Notes: generated by a model from the sequence alone, not told the origin. Positions 32,524 through 43,959 are shown, counted from the stretch's first letter. The stretch is DNA of 64,000 nucleotides from Anniella stebbinsi (GCA_029215795.1 JARDYH010000003.1:15637001-15701000), one strand, 5' to 3'. Program-made: numbers and translations.

Positions 32524-32879
32524 ACTTTATTTATTAATTTATTAGATTTATACCTCTGTTCATATGTTAGAATTTCTGTAAGTGGTTTGTGGTTTGTGTG
32601 TGCGCGTCCACACATATGTGCAATGGTCTGGCCTTGTATAAAATTACTGGGACCCTGGTACTTTCGACACTTCAGGAACCAGCTTTTCCATCTCAAGCCG
32701 CTGAACTTTGAGCTCCTGAGCTGGAGAGCATGTTTTCAATTTATGCTCAACGGCCCTTGCTGCTCTAAATTTATGGCCACAGTCCTTGCCAATGTGGGCC
32801 TCGTGTTTGTTTTAAAAACAAATGAAAAGCAACGTCCATCTCTTCCGTGAGGCCTGCATCATGCAATTCTGAGCTGGGA

Positions 32880-33480
32880 AACATAAAATTCAGTGGCATC
32901 ACTACTCACAAGAGAGCATGAACAACAGCTGGAAACATACACTGTTTAACCTCCATGCCACAGGAATATCTGTGGAAGTCTTGGTTTGAAAATACATGGC
33001 AGGGCTGATTAGCCTCATATAAGGAGGGAGTTCTGTGCAGAGCTTACATTATATTTGCACACTGCAATGTACCTATTATTTCAATCGCTAGTTTGGAGGC
33101 CTTCCTGTATTACCATAATCTAAAATATAATAATAGCATTCCTCCACCGTGCTTCTCCATCTCATTTCTCCTAAATAGAGTGACTTAAGTTAAAAGGCTT
33201 TTTAAAGCTCTCCCTGTGGCATGTGAGTTTGGGGAGAATATCTATGCTGTCATCTCAGTCAGGTTAGAACATATTGCTCTAAAAATGTGGCCTCGCCGTT
33301 TTTAGTTCAGTTTGTCAGATTATGGAACTGAAGGAACCATTGATCCCTAAGGATAAAAATCAGCAGAAGCCTCCTTAAAAGAACAGCATATTCAAAGAAT
33401 GCCTGAGAAAGTCCTTCCTTTTGTAGTTTGGGATGTTGAAGGTCAAGAAAAAAAATGTGTGACTTAGAAGTTTGGAAAAG
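32880..33480. promoter_or_regulatory. Candidate conserved noncoding element
   Basis: A repeat-poor, AT-moderate stretch without open frames, bearing 'tgattagcctcatataagg', 'caatcgctagtttggagg' and 'aagttaaaaggctttttaaag'. The appearance suggests constraint; this is not measured. Confidence 0.25.
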
Positions 33481-34445
33481 GAGGGGAAAGTATTAGGTAG
33501 GGGGAGATGTAAAGTGGAAGTTTAAATACACTTGATAATAATAATGATGAAGAAGAAAACACTTTTAATAAGCCATACTAGTAACTGTGTTTTGTTCTAT
33601 CAAGAGTGGGTGGTAACAGACCTGCTGGGAAGACCTGAGTTGCCATAGGAGAAGTCGCCTGGCTGTCAGAAGTCTCTATCAACAGGAGACTATGCAGGAA
33701 GAATGGTTGACATGGTAGGAAGGAGAAGATGCAGCTGTAAGCAATGACCCAGTTGAGAACCAGGAAGGGCTGGCAGTGATTATATAAGGCTCTTAAGGCT
33801 CTTCCAAATTGTGGCTGGGTCAGCAGGTCCCTTTTGAGCTCATTTATGTCCAGCTCTGGAACTCTTTGGCTCAAGACTGACTCCAGTGGTCATGGACACT
33901 CTTCAGCAAAGTGCAATTGAGTACCCTCTACACAGAGATATAAAAGATGATGGTGAGCTGTGAATTATGAGCAACCATGCCACAATCTATGGTTCGTGAC
34001 TACAAGCCTTGAGATACCATTGTCACAGGACACTGTGGAAAAATATGAATGGTCCCAAGCCTATTGCCAGAGGAACAGACAGACAGGAAGGACTGTTATC
34101 AGCACTGGTGCCTGAGGAGAACAGAAAGACACCAATTCTTCATTTATTTTACAAGCAGGTGGAATAGCTGCTGAGAGAAGGCACTCTTCTGGGAGAGGAG
34201 GAGCCGAACCGCAGTTGGTCCTGGCCAAGCCAATGGAGTGGGCCTCAGTGTCTCACCTTTCTCTCTGCTGCAGCCAAAATGGCTGCTAATGAAGTCAGCT
34301 TTATGAGAGGAGGGGCCCAAATGGCAATTAGGATACTGAACCTAACATGGATTAGTCCCTTGCTTCAGGAACAAAGAGTTGGATCTGCCTGCCACATATC
34401 ATCGGCTTGACCCAAATTGGGCCACCCCACAGATGCTTTTATAAC
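33481..34445. other. No recognisable gene
   Basis: A 98-codon minus frame (33578-33874) without a recognisable domain; otherwise unassigned. Confidence 0.4.
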
Positions 34446-34544
34446 AGGGGGTAGACAATTTGTGGCCTTCCAGATGTGGTTGGGTGGCAACTGCCATTGG
34501 CCCTAGACAGCACAAGCCAATTGTGAGGGATGATGGGAGTTTTA
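34446..34544. mobile_element. Foldback MITE, CAGGGGTGGGCAACCT family
   Basis: 'gggggtagacaatttgtggc' and 'ccagatgtggttgggtggca', with 'gggatgatgggagtttta' as the opposing arm. Diverged. Confidence 0.55.
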
Positions 34545-34704
34545 GAACCTATCTACACTACTGCTTTAAAACGGTTCAAAATGGTTCAAAACGGTTCAAA
34601 ACGGTTCATAACAGTAGTGACAACTGTTGGGGCCCAAGACACACTCCATGTACAGTATTCAAAACATTTTCAAAGTCTTATATCCTGCTTGTGTAGATAG
34701 GCTC
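34545..34704. mobile_element. Foldback MITE, CACACCAAGCA family, with tandem units
   Basis: 'gaacctatctacactactgc' at the left and 'atcctgcttgtgtagatagg' at the right. It contains four 11-bp units of the type ACGGTTCAAAA (about 34569-34610) and the family core 'caactgttggggccc'. Its right end lies 6 bp from the next hAT element. Confidence 0.6.
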
Positions 34705-34710
34705 TTAGTC

Positions 34711-35224
34711 TAGGCTGACCAGACCCCCCGGGGTTTCCCGGTCCTAAACGGGAAAAATGGGCCAAACCGGGCCGACCGGGCCCCAGGGGGCAACCTCCGG
34801 GAAACAGCTTGTTCTCCTCCCGCGAGGAGGGGGTGCGGCCAGCGCGGGTGGGGCGGGCGGCCTGCACGGGGCGGGCGGCGGCGCGAGGCACTTACCTGCT
34901 GGGGCGTCTGCTTCCCTCCGGTGCTCGGAATCTACTGAGAAACAGGCTTCGCGGCCTGTCCCTCAGTAGCGCGCTGGGTGATGACGTCATCACCTGGCGC
35001 GGTACTGAGAGACAGGCCAGGAAGCCTGTTTCTCAGTAGATTCCGAGCACTGGAGGGAAGCAGACGCCCCAGCCGGTAAGGAGCGCAGGGCGGGCGGCAC
35101 GGGGCGTGCGTGCGGGCAGCGCGGGGCGTGGGGCGGCGTGGGGGGGCTGCACGGGGGGGTTGTTTTGGGTGGGTGGGGTGGCGGGGGGGTCCGGGATTTT
35201 GATCCTCAAAATCTGGTCACCCTA
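34711..35224. mobile_element. GC-rich hAT-type element with large palindrome, 514 bp
   Basis: Begins TAGGCTGACCAGACC and ends ATCTGGTCACCCTA. It is flanked by an exact 8-bp duplication TCTTAGTC (34703-34710 and 35225-35232). The termini belong to the TAGGGTGACC family, but the interior is GC-rich, CpG-rich and contains a 190-bp near-perfect palindrome. Frames across it are compositional. Confidence 0.92.
34891..35080. repeat. 190-bp near-perfect palindrome centred on TGACGTCA
   Basis: The arms are symmetric without gaps about position 34985.5. The left arm starts CTTACCTGCTGGGGCG and the right arm ends CGCCCCAGCCGGTAAG. Inner blocks are CTACTGAGAAACAGGC with its complement, and a central GATGACGTCATC. 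The centre includes a full CREB/ATF-type octamer at 34982-34989. Confidence 0.9.
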
Positions 35225-35232
35225 TCTTAGTC

Positions 35233-36474
35233 TGTCAACATCTGGAGGGCCACACATTGCCCAGTATTGTAAGAAGAATATTACGTGGGAAGTTCCAGGC
35301 ACAAAATTCCCATAGTGTGCAATTTAGCCCTAATACTGTGGAAGCTGCCTTAGACTAGGGTGACCATATGAAAAGGAGGACACTCATCGAGGCCTAATTT
35401 TCGGAGCACAATGTTCCTGATTCAAACTCTAATAATCCACAACTCTGAATCAAGGCTAAGGGGTGTTCATGCAGAGTTTCTGCTTATATTCAAAGAAGGC
35501 CCAGCTTAGACAGGCAGAACTTAGAACATCACAACGACTGCAAAATAGTTCAATCAGATCTGTCCACATGTGTGTGTGTGTGTGTATGTGAAAAATATCT
35601 TCCTTGGATGAGCCCTGTCAAGAGAAACCAGCCGTAGCTTCCTTGCAGTTGTTATGATGGTTGGTTAGTGCTCTTAAAAGGGTATTTATTTGCTGTTAAA
35701 TGTTATAACTTTGGTCATTCCAGAAACGGAAGGGTATTTGGTTCTCTCCCTAAATGTCAGCCATTTAAGTGGCTTGACTTTTATTTTCTATTTGCTCTGG
35801 TCAGTGTAAATTTCTGTGGGTTTTGCTGGTGTGGGGAAGAGGATTTGGGGATGTGCAGTTCTTGGTTATTAATATTTGACTTTGTTAGTGCTAGTTGTTT
35901 ACTGTGTGGCTTCTGGAAAAAAGAGAAAGAAAAAAGAAGTAGGGAATATTCGCTTGCTCTTTTTAAAATCTCTGTATGGCTGTGGGTTATGGCAGCTGCA
36001 GCAGGGTCTTCCATTTTGCGCAGGCTTTGAAAAACAAACTGAATGTGTAACTCTGTTTTTAGCATGAAGTTTGTATTTGCACTTTTAATACTCTATTCAT
36101 CTGGGCAGCACAACTGTAGTGGAACATATTGGCAGAATCCCATACGGATAAGTCAGAGCAGGAATACAACCATTTTGGGCTGATCACCACCGGCAGCAAC
36201 AGCGACATCCATGCGGGTCTCCTACTACTGAGAATATATGTGGTGGCAATCAGGGCATTTTACTGGATGAGGTGAAAGATTTGATGGTGCCCCATGCTAA
36301 GAGTAGGGATGTTGAAGGAATCTGGTTGGGGCGGTGGTGGAATTAGACAAGCTTTTCTCAGCTCAGCCGCCCAGTCTGATTCCGTCTTCTGCCAGCCGGC
36401 CTGACTTGGTCTGCAATGACTTGAGCCAGCTGGCTGCTTTGCCATATTTTCTTTTAATTTGCAGAAATCAACAT
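35233..36474. other. No gene; isolated hAT left end at 35356
   Basis: 'tagggtgaccatatgaaaag' at 35356 is a left terminus of the TAGGGTGACC family with an unrelated interior; I see no matching right end. A (GT)n run is at 35570-35584. Frames of 60-120 codons in 35.7-36.07 kb are tryptophan/phenylalanine-rich and unrecognised. Confidence 0.45.
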
Positions 36475-36571
36475 TTTGTATTGTTGAATTGATTTTATCT
36501 GTTCGCCACCCAGAAATCTTAATGATATAGGGCAGGATACAAATGTTTTAATAAAATAAATAAATAAATTT
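36475..36571 (+). mobile_element. LINE 3' UTR end
   Basis: 'gttcgccacccagaaatctt', 'agggcaggatacaaatgt' and an AAAATAAATAAATAAA tail resemble the 32.2-32.4 kb LINE end. Confidence 0.7.
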
Positions 36572-36873
36572 GCGCAAATCGCATACAAAAAAATCAATAT
36601 TATGGAAAAGTCTCCAGAATTCAGGGGAAATGCACAACCTGGCTGCAAATGCAGGCCAAATCAGGCATGCCAAAGAAGTCCAGTAAACCCCCAAAGGGCC
36701 AATTTTCTGGTGATGGACATCACTAGCTAAGGCTGGAGATGACCCTGTGGATATCCCTGATCATCAGATCTTCTTACTTAAAAACAGCAAGAGCAACAAC
36801 AACAATAACAACAACATGGGCATATGGGGCTCTTGAGTGGAGTAGCAATATTGGGTAGGGAGTGTTTAACTCA

Positions 36874-36971
36874 GGGTTAGGCAACCTGGTGCCCTCCAGA
36901 TGTTTTGGACTACAACTCCCACAATCTCTGAATATTGGCCTTGTAGTCCACAACATCTGGAGGTCACCAGG
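36874..36971. mobile_element. Foldback MITE, CAGGGGTGGGCAACCT family
   Basis: 'ttaggcaacctggtgccctc' then 'ggactacaactcccacaat', with the inverse arm 'cttgtagtccacaacatctg' and 'gaggtcaccaggctgc'. Good arm symmetry. Confidence 0.7.
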
Positions 36972-37251
36972 CTGCTTAAACATGTTTACAAATCTACGCA
37001 CCCATTTTGTGCATTTCTGATATGTATGCATTTTTTCAGCCATTGATCAGAGCCTGTTTGTGTGCATTTTTCATGTACATTTCTCAAACGTATGCATTTT
37101 GAACACTCTTGTGTTTGCCTGTTTTGTTTCACAAAGTGCATCGCAAGCACAAAAATGTATGAACTTTGGGCCACAGACTGTGTTAGGGTCTACATTCAGT
37201 TCTGGAATGTGCAAACTGGGTAAATTCTGCCCCAAACCAAAGTGAAACAAA

Positions 37252-37484
37252 GGCCAGATCTACACCAAGCAGGATATAGTGGTATAAAAGCAGTATATAA
37301 AAAGCAGGAGCCACACTACTGCTTTATAGCAGTATTGAAGTGCACTGAGGACTGTTGGGGCCCATAGATACATATCATATACCACTTCCATATCGTTTTT
37401 GTAGAGTTTTAGCCTGCTTGGTATGGCTCCTGCCTTTTATATAACACTTTAATACCGTATATCCTGCTGGGTGTAGATCTGGGC
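37252..37484. mobile_element. Foldback MITE, CACACCAAGCA family
   Basis: 'ggccagatctacaccaagca' is mirrored by 'gctgggtgtagatctggg'. The interior shares 'aagcaggagccacactactg' and 'ggactgttggggccc' with the 30.8-kb copy. Confidence 0.75.
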
Positions 37485-38427
37485 AAAGTCCACATAATCC
37501 TCAGTCATCATTTCCCTTGCGCAGGAAGGGTCTTCTTAGTGGGAGCATGGTTAGAGAGTGTGTGGGAGGGGGCAATTTCCCCACCTGAGTTACAATATGG
37601 ATGCCAGCCTGTTAGTAGAGTCACAGTGGATTTGATGCTATTGATGATATCCTAGATCCAGGACTGTTTGGGAGATTGGGAAGAATGGGAGGCAATTGCC
37701 ACTCCATAGTATCTTTCAAAAGCCTAGAAACACTCTACATAGCCTTGTTCGGGAACTCCACCTCCGGTATGCAGAGCTACCTGCAGTGTGTCTGTGAAGG
37801 AATAATGTGTAGATATCTCCATATCTTTCAAACAGCAGGTATCCATGACCCCACCCCCACCCAGTCTGCAAATAACACCACGAGCTCCAATTGCAAATCT
37901 ATGCAGTAAAAATCCAAGAAACGTAATGACTAGACTATTTCATTTGACTGCTCCATGCAGTCTGAGCACCAATCTGCATTTTTTAGAATCCAATTCTGCA
38001 GGCCAGTGGGCTCTTGTGCCAGCATAGAGCAGGTGCCTGCACAACTCCAAACGCCGAATCCGACCGTCTAAAGTGAAAATGACTAATGTTAAGATAAAAG
38101 CAATGGGCTAGCCTTGTGGTCCTTAATCAAAGCACCTTGACTTCAACAGGAGCTGCGCCAGGGTATGGAGTGAATAATGACTCCAGGATTTGGTCTGATG
38201 AGAATATTAATATAGTGACTCAATATCCAGGGTTTGGTTCTCACAGCCGATGGCGTGTGAAATTTACTTCTAAAGGAAATTGCCTTAGTTTAGGAGGATG
38301 TACAAAAAAAAAAAAAAAGGTACCAAGTCATGGGCCTGGAGAAGACGGCCATTGCAAGTAAAGTGAAATGTTAATTGTGGGTCAAAGAGAGAAAAATGCT
38401 ATATTACTTCCATAAATAATAATATAG
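37485..38427. other. No recognisable gene
   Basis: An A run lies at 38306-38319. No gene or clear repeat family. Confidence 0.4.
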
Positions 38428-39442
38428 GGGCTCATGGGCACCTTGAAAATTAACCAATACGTTATGGCGTAAGACTTCATGAGTGTCTGATGAAGTGGAC
38501 TGTTGTCAATGGATGCCCATGCCACCTTTAATCTGGTAGTCTCCAAGATGTCGCTAGATTCTGTTACCTTTAGGAGTGTGCACGGACCCCCCGGATCGGA
38601 TCGGGACCCGGATCGGGACCTCCAATTTTGTCATGGATCGGTTCAGACAAAATCGGAGGCCCCCTGGACCGGATCGAGTCCGATCCCGATCCAAAAATCG
38701 TAAATTTTTGGATCGGCCGCCATTTTTTCCCCATAGACTTGCATTGCAATGCAAGTCTATGAGGAAAAAATGGCGGCGGGTGGGTGAGGGGGGGCCTAAC
38801 TCCCTCCCCCCCTGGGGCCGTCCGCTGTGGACGGCCCCGGCAGGTAAGCCCCCTCCCCCGTGCTCCCTACCCCCCCTGGGGCCGTCCGCTTCCATCTGTT
38901 GGTGCCCGCGGGCGCCCGTGGATAGAAGCGGACGGCTCCGGGGGGGGTAAGCCCCCTTCCCCGCCACTGCTTACCTTTTAGGGCCGTTCGCTCCCATCTG
39001 GCGCCGGCGGCTACCGCCAGCCGGCTTTGCGGCTTGTTCTAGAGTAGCGCGCCGGGTGATTACCCGGCGCACCACCCTGGAGCAGGCCGCGGAGCCCGCT
39101 GGTAGTAGCCGCCGGCGCCGGATGGGAGCGGACGTCCCTCAAAAGTAAGCGCCCCCCTCCTCCCCCCCCGCTGTCCACTTTCATCGGCGGGCGCCCGCTG
39201 GCGCCCACCAATGGAAGCGGTGGTGGGCACCAGTGGGTGCCCGCCGATCCGCCGATCCGCCAAACCGGTTCGGAGCCTTTTCGGATCGGTTCGGACTGGA
39301 TCGGCCGATCCAGCTGTTGGATCGGAAATCGGATAATTTATCCGATTTCCCACTGGACCGGACTCGGATCGTGGATCGGGTCCGATCCAGTGCACATCCC
39401 TAGTTACCTTTGCTGCTGCAGACTAACATGGCCACACATCTA
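38428..39442. repeat. Interspersed repeat split by a hAT insertion
   Basis: The left part has 'gggcaccttgaaaattaacc', 'taagacttcatgagtgtctg' and 'tgaagtggact'. The right part (39411-39442) has 'tttgctgctgcagactaaca' and 'tggccacaca'. I recall this combination from a widespread reptile repeat ending in 'gactaacatggctac'; the class is uncertain. Confidence 0.5.
38571..39402. mobile_element. GC-rich hAT-type non-autonomous element, 832 bp
   Basis: Begins TAGGAGTGTGCACGG and ends AGTGCACATCCCTA. It is flanked by an exact 8-bp duplication GTTACCTT (38563-38570 and 39403-39410). The ends are rich in CGGATCG. Inside are a 'catagacttgcattgc' inverted pair (38732-38762) and a GC-rich palindrome centred near 39059.5 (GCCGGGT ... 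ACCCGGC). It has the same architecture as the 10.5- and 25.8-kb elements. Confidence 0.92.
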
Positions 39443-39822
39443 GAAGACATAACATTAGGGATGTATGATGATTTTGGTTTTACCTGCAGGACATATAAGC
39501 ATGCCCTGTTTGATACTCCATGTCCATTGAAAATATCTGCAAAGTGTCAACAATGTGCTCACATTCATCCAGTTTCCAATTTGCAGTTCGATTCATGCAA
39601 ATTTCCTCCGTAGTTTGAAATAGCCCCGCTTTAGCCTATGAAAGAAAGTTATGCAGATCTCCCACGGATCGCGGCTCGATTTGTGTGAATTGCCTGTTCA
39701 TACAGAACAAGCAGTAATTGCAAATGTGAACAGGAATCGGGCACAGCACAAGCGGCGAGACGGCATTCAGAGAATGCTGGCAATCTCAAACGTGATTCAT
39801 TCACCCAACCTGACATAATACA

Positions 39823-39960
39823 GCCTTCCCAAAACTGGTACCCTCTAGATGTGATGGGCTGCAACTCCCATCATTTCAAGCCAACGTAGCCATTGCTGGC
39901 AAGGGATAATAGGAGTTGTAGTCCAAGACATTTGTAGGGCACCAGGTTGGGGAAGACTGC
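39823..39960. mobile_element. Foldback MITE, CAGGGGTGGGCAACCT family
   Basis: 'cttcccaaaactggtaccct' is mirrored by 'ggcaccaggttggggaagac'. Inside are 'gctgcaactcccatcatttc' and 'ataggagttgtagtccaaga'. Confidence 0.7.
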
Positions 39961-40035
39961 CTTAGCATTTATATAGCATGTTCAGAGTGTTCAAAGCACA
40001 CAATGGAGTAGATCTAAAGTTAAGCTCCTATACAC

Positions 40036-40307
40036 TAGGGTGACCAGATAAAATCCAGGTCAGGGCTCCTATAACTTTAACAGTTGTAGAGAAAAGGGCA
40101 TTTCAGCCAGTGTCATTTGTATGCAATTAGTTCCTGGTGAAATTCCCTCTTCATCACAACAGTTAAAGATGCAGGGGCCCTGCCTTCTTTTGTATATGGT
40201 CACTCTAGTATAGTGCCTGCACTTTTAACTGTAGTGATGAAGAGGGAATATCACCAGGAACTAATTGCATACATGAGCCCTGACCTGGATTTTATCTGGT
40301 CACCCTA
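40036..40307. mobile_element. hAT-type foldback MITE, internally deleted, 272 bp
   Basis: Begins TAGGGTGACCAGATAAAATC and ends TATCTGGTCACCCTA. It is flanked by an exact 8-bp duplication CTATACAC (40028-40035 and 40308-40315). It is identical in type to the 320-bp elements but lacks about 48 bp of the right arm between 'attgcataca' and 'tgagccctga'. Confidence 0.92.
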
Positions 40308-40360
40308 CTATACACGGAATTAGGCCTCCCATTCACAGAAGTGGACTTGATCTAGTAAAG

Positions 40361-40703
40361 TAGGGTGACCAAATGGCAAAGAGGACTGGGCTCCTGTATC
40401 TTTAACAGTTGTATAAAAAGGGAATTTAAGCAGGTGTCATTTGTATGCATGCAGCACCTGGTGAAATTCCCTCTTCATCCAAACAGTTAAAGCTGTAGGA
40501 GCCCTGTCTAGTGTGGCCACATAAGATAGAGGGCTTTAACTGTTGTGATGAAGAGGGAATTTCACCAGGTGCTGCATGTATGATGACAATGACTCCTGCT
40601 GAAATTCCCTTTTCAATACAACTGTTAAAAGATAAAGAAGCCCTCCTTTTCATATGGTCACCCTACTTAAAGGTGCAGGAGGCCTGTCCATAAGGTCACC
40701 CTA
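40361..40703. mobile_element. hAT-type foldback MITE, TAGGGTGACC family
   Basis: Begins TAGGGTGACCAAATGG and ends TAAGGTCACCCTA. AGTAAAG occurs on both sides, though offset by one base, so the duplication is imperfect. A second terminus 'tatggtcaccctacttaaag' lies inside near 40650-40670, as if the right end was duplicated. Confidence 0.8.
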
Positions 40704-40711
40704 AGTAAAGG

Positions 40712-41203
40712 TTTCCATGAATAGAATAGAGTTAGGCCATTTTTGGCACGTTCCCACTCCCTCCTGCATCGTCCCACATCACCTCCTGCACTGTTCTGGG
40801 GAGGATATCCCCCAATTCTTCAGAGCAGATTTTCAGGGGCAGGGGCAGCAGGCAGAATGAACAATATGTCCCTCACAGGAATATACAGTGACCTGTTCTG
40901 TGAGCAGAACTCCACACCCAGATCGCTGGATCCAACCAAAGCTCTGCAAATGTTAACGCAAACCTATAGGGTAGGTCTGTGTTATCCCTACTGCCACTGC
41001 TATATTACAGATAGGGAATTGTGGTTTGCCTAAGACCACCTAATCATTTCTTAGCTGAGGTTACCATTAAACCTGGGACTAGAAATGGTGAATAAGTTTG
41101 GAGAATCACCCTGATTCTCCAAACACCACCTTGAAGCTCATTTCCTGCATTTGATTGCACTCTTTTTACATTTTGGGAAAAGTGTACATTTTGAACAGGG
41201 TGA

Positions 41204-41249
<46 letters not shown>

Positions 41250-42479
41250 AAAAATACACACTTTCACCCATAGAGTAAAGCGTGAAAATGCACATTTTTA
41301 AAAAAAATGTTTTTTTTTTCCAAATGCAAATGCAAGTTCAGGAACTGGCAATCTTTTTAAGAGAATATGCTCTCCTGCTTGCATCTGGGGTTATGAACAG
41401 GTCATCTGTACATGATTTGCAAATTCTTGTACATCCCTATAGACTGGGGCTGCTTCGTTCATAGCTCATAGCCACTCTGAGTCTAAAATTACACATGTTT
41501 TGTTTCCAACTCAGCACCTTCATCTTGACATATTCATGTTAGGCCCACTTTCCACATTTCCACCTTCAATACAAGAGGGGAAGCAATCATGGAGCATTTG
41601 CCAGGGAATTCCCTATACAAACAAACAATTCCTGAATTCGCTGAGACGTGCCCTGGAGATCGTCATGTCTGAAGCAGTCTGTTATTGATGGGGAACAACG
41701 TAAGGAAAGGGCTAATCCTCTCATATTTTACTTGGGCTCTTACTTGGCTACTTCTCAAAACATGATAGACATTTCAGCTGATCCAACAGGCCCCTTTAGT
41801 TGGTATATTTTCAGGAAAAAAATAGCAGACTGCATGAACAGTAGACTATAGAAATCATGGACTCTAAGCCAGTGCGTTGTCAGCCTTTGTAATATTGGGC
41901 ACTGGACAGGCTGCATGGGTACCATGCTTGTTCTTGGTCCAATAAACATAAACTTTGGCTTATTGATACATTTATTGTTACATCTGAACTGGGCAAATCC
42001 CTTGCATAAGGCTTCCTGGAGAGTTCACATACAGATGGATGGACCAGTAAATTTCTGGACTGTGTCACTTTTGCATTTGTTCACTGAGTCCCATGTCGGC
42101 ATCAGTCTGTGATGATGATGATGATGATGAAGAAGAAGAAGAGAAATCTCACATGAAAATCCACATTGAAATGCATATTCATGAAGTACTTCTCCATACA
42201 CACAAAATAAACATTTAGAAATGTATCTCATAATGCCATTATTTTGACATTTTGTCTGAACAGAGGACTCCATTGCAAACGTTTGAGTGGTTCAAAATCC
42301 AAAGGATCTTTGTTGTGATTGATACATTAATTTAGGAGGGGCTGATCAGGTCAATTCATATCAGAATTCACACACACACACACACACACATAATCCTGAA
42401 GCATCCCCAAGTTCACAGCTGAGAAAAGATTTGATGCAAGGACCACTCAGATCTCTGCTGAGTCTTTTAGCTTCTGTAC
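40712..42479. other. No gene; (TA)n at 41196-41243 and (GAT)n at 42112-42130
   Basis: Apart from the two microsatellites and a CA run near 42370-42389, the sequence is unassigned. 'gcgtgaaaatgcacattttt' near 41281 resembles the ATGCACATTT-type patches. No coding motif. Confidence 0.45.
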
Positions 42480-42900
42480 TGAAAACACTCTATGAAAGCT
42501 CTGAAGACCTGCGCGACTAGTTTTGTAGCAAGCAGGAGGAGGATTATCTGATGCAAAAGTTGTGCTGAGACCCAAATTCTAATTATGCAGCCATTCCTAC
42601 TTCTGTAGGGGTTTCTCTGGATTAGGACCATAATGAATCAAGTCAGTACAGATGATTTCAATGACGAGCTTCTATCAAGTTTTACCATCTAACCATACCC
42701 ATCAGTATTTCACTTGAGTGTAGTTGCAGGTGGCAGCCACTAGGTGTCAGCAAAAAATGTGACAGCGTTGCAGGAACGGATGCATTTAAATGTGTGAAAA
42801 ACCAGCCAGGAATGGTCATTTCTCATTACTATGCTGCAACTTTGCTGCATTTATCCTTCACAAAACTGCCCAGAAAAGAGCTGAATAGAATATTTGCATT
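42480..42900. promoter_or_regulatory. Candidate noncoding regulatory island with CTCF-like motif
   Basis: Repeat-poor sequence with homeodomain-type 'attctaattatgcagcc' and 'gaccataatgaatcaag'. At 42737-42750, CCACTAGGTGTCAG differs at one position from the vertebrate CTCF core CCACTAGGTGGCAG. Function is inferred from the motif alone. Confidence 0.3.
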
Positions 42901-43263
42901 CTCAGCAGGGACTTAAATGAAAGCCCAGGTAAAGCATCAAGCTCAGAGAGCAGAATTGAAGTTTCTAAAGCACGTTTTACAATATTACTTTCAGTTATAT
43001 GACACAACAAAACATTTTAACTACTTCTTGGCAGCAGCTTTGTGTAAACCAATGTCTTGGGGGGTCAAAGGAAAGACGCACCCACTGCGGAAGATTTTTT
43101 ATTTTAAAATATTCTGAGGTTGCCTTTAGGTCGCTCATAGGATCCAAAGAAATACAACAAACTCCACAACTGATTCCTAAAAGTCAGTGATAAGAGCAAA
43201 ACAAACATCCAATCATAAACCAATCACCCGGTTACAAAGCTACAGTGCAAGGGTCAAGTGAAA
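42901..43263. other. No recognisable gene
   Basis: Short frames only; unassigned. Confidence 0.45.
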
Positions 43264-43952
43264 TCTAGTGGCTCCAGTGATAGGTGAGCGGTGAATCTGC
43301 TCCGGGTTTCAGCCAGAACCAGTCAGAACTCTAAAGGAGTTATTTATTTATTTATTTATTTATTTTATTACATTTGTATACCGCCCCATAACCGAAGCTC
43401 TCAGGGCGGCTTACATAAGATTATAACAAATAAAAACAATATACAAAAATTAAAACAGCAAAAACATACAATATACACATAATATACACATACTTTTAAA
43501 ACCACTGTAATAACTTTAAAAAGCTATAAGCCTACTAAACAAAACAAACCCAGGCTCATCAGATATTGCTGAATGCCTGAGAGAAGAGGAAAGTCTTGAC
43601 CTGGTGCTGAAAAGATAACAGTGTTGGCGCCAGGCGGGTCTCGTCAGGGAGATCGTTCCACAGTTGGGGGGGCCACCACAGAGAAGGCCCCCCCTTCTTG
43701 GAGGTTGCTGACCTCCAAGCTTCCCTCGGAGTAGGCACTCGGAGGAGGACCTTAGATGTTGAACATAGTGTAGGCGTTCCATCAGGTATTGTGGTCCCAA
43801 GCCGTGTAAGGCTTTATAGGTTAAAACCAGCAGTTATACAAGGTGCTTCACTTCATGCCTGGGATAGCTCTCTTAAAGGTCTGAGTGGTTCTGACTGAAA
43901 CCCAGAGCAGATTCACTGCCTCACTGACATCAGAGCCACCAGCTTCCAGTGG
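43264..43952. mobile_element. hAT-type MITE with CAGTGG-class ends, split by a LINE
   Basis: The left arm 'gtttcagccagaaccagtca' with 'gaactctaaaggag' and the right arm 'gtggttctgactgaaaccca' with 'cagagccaccagcttccag' are inverted copies. The L2 insertion at 43341-43840 separates them. The extreme left end is partly deleted and the target duplication is unclear. Confidence 0.78.
43341..43840 (-). mobile_element. L2-clade LINE 3' end inserted in a MITE
   Basis: On the plus strand it starts TTATTTATTTATTTATTTAT, then 'gtataccgccccataaccga' and 'tcagggcggcttacataag'. The UTR follows, then reverse-strand coding (GTISLTRPAWRQHC is the shadow frame; the true frame resembles LWNDLPDETRLAP). The 5' truncation point is near 43840. 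Confidence 0.88.
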
Positions 43953-43959
43953 AAAGGCC

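Noticed and set aside
32458..32850. 130-codon plus frame as an exon
   Set aside because: It begins in a CA microsatellite; the remainder has no domain, and no splice sites could be argued.
38554..38967. Overlapping 124-137 codon frames on both strands
   Set aside because: They lie inside a GC-rich hAT element, and long open frames are expected from composition; no transposase motif.
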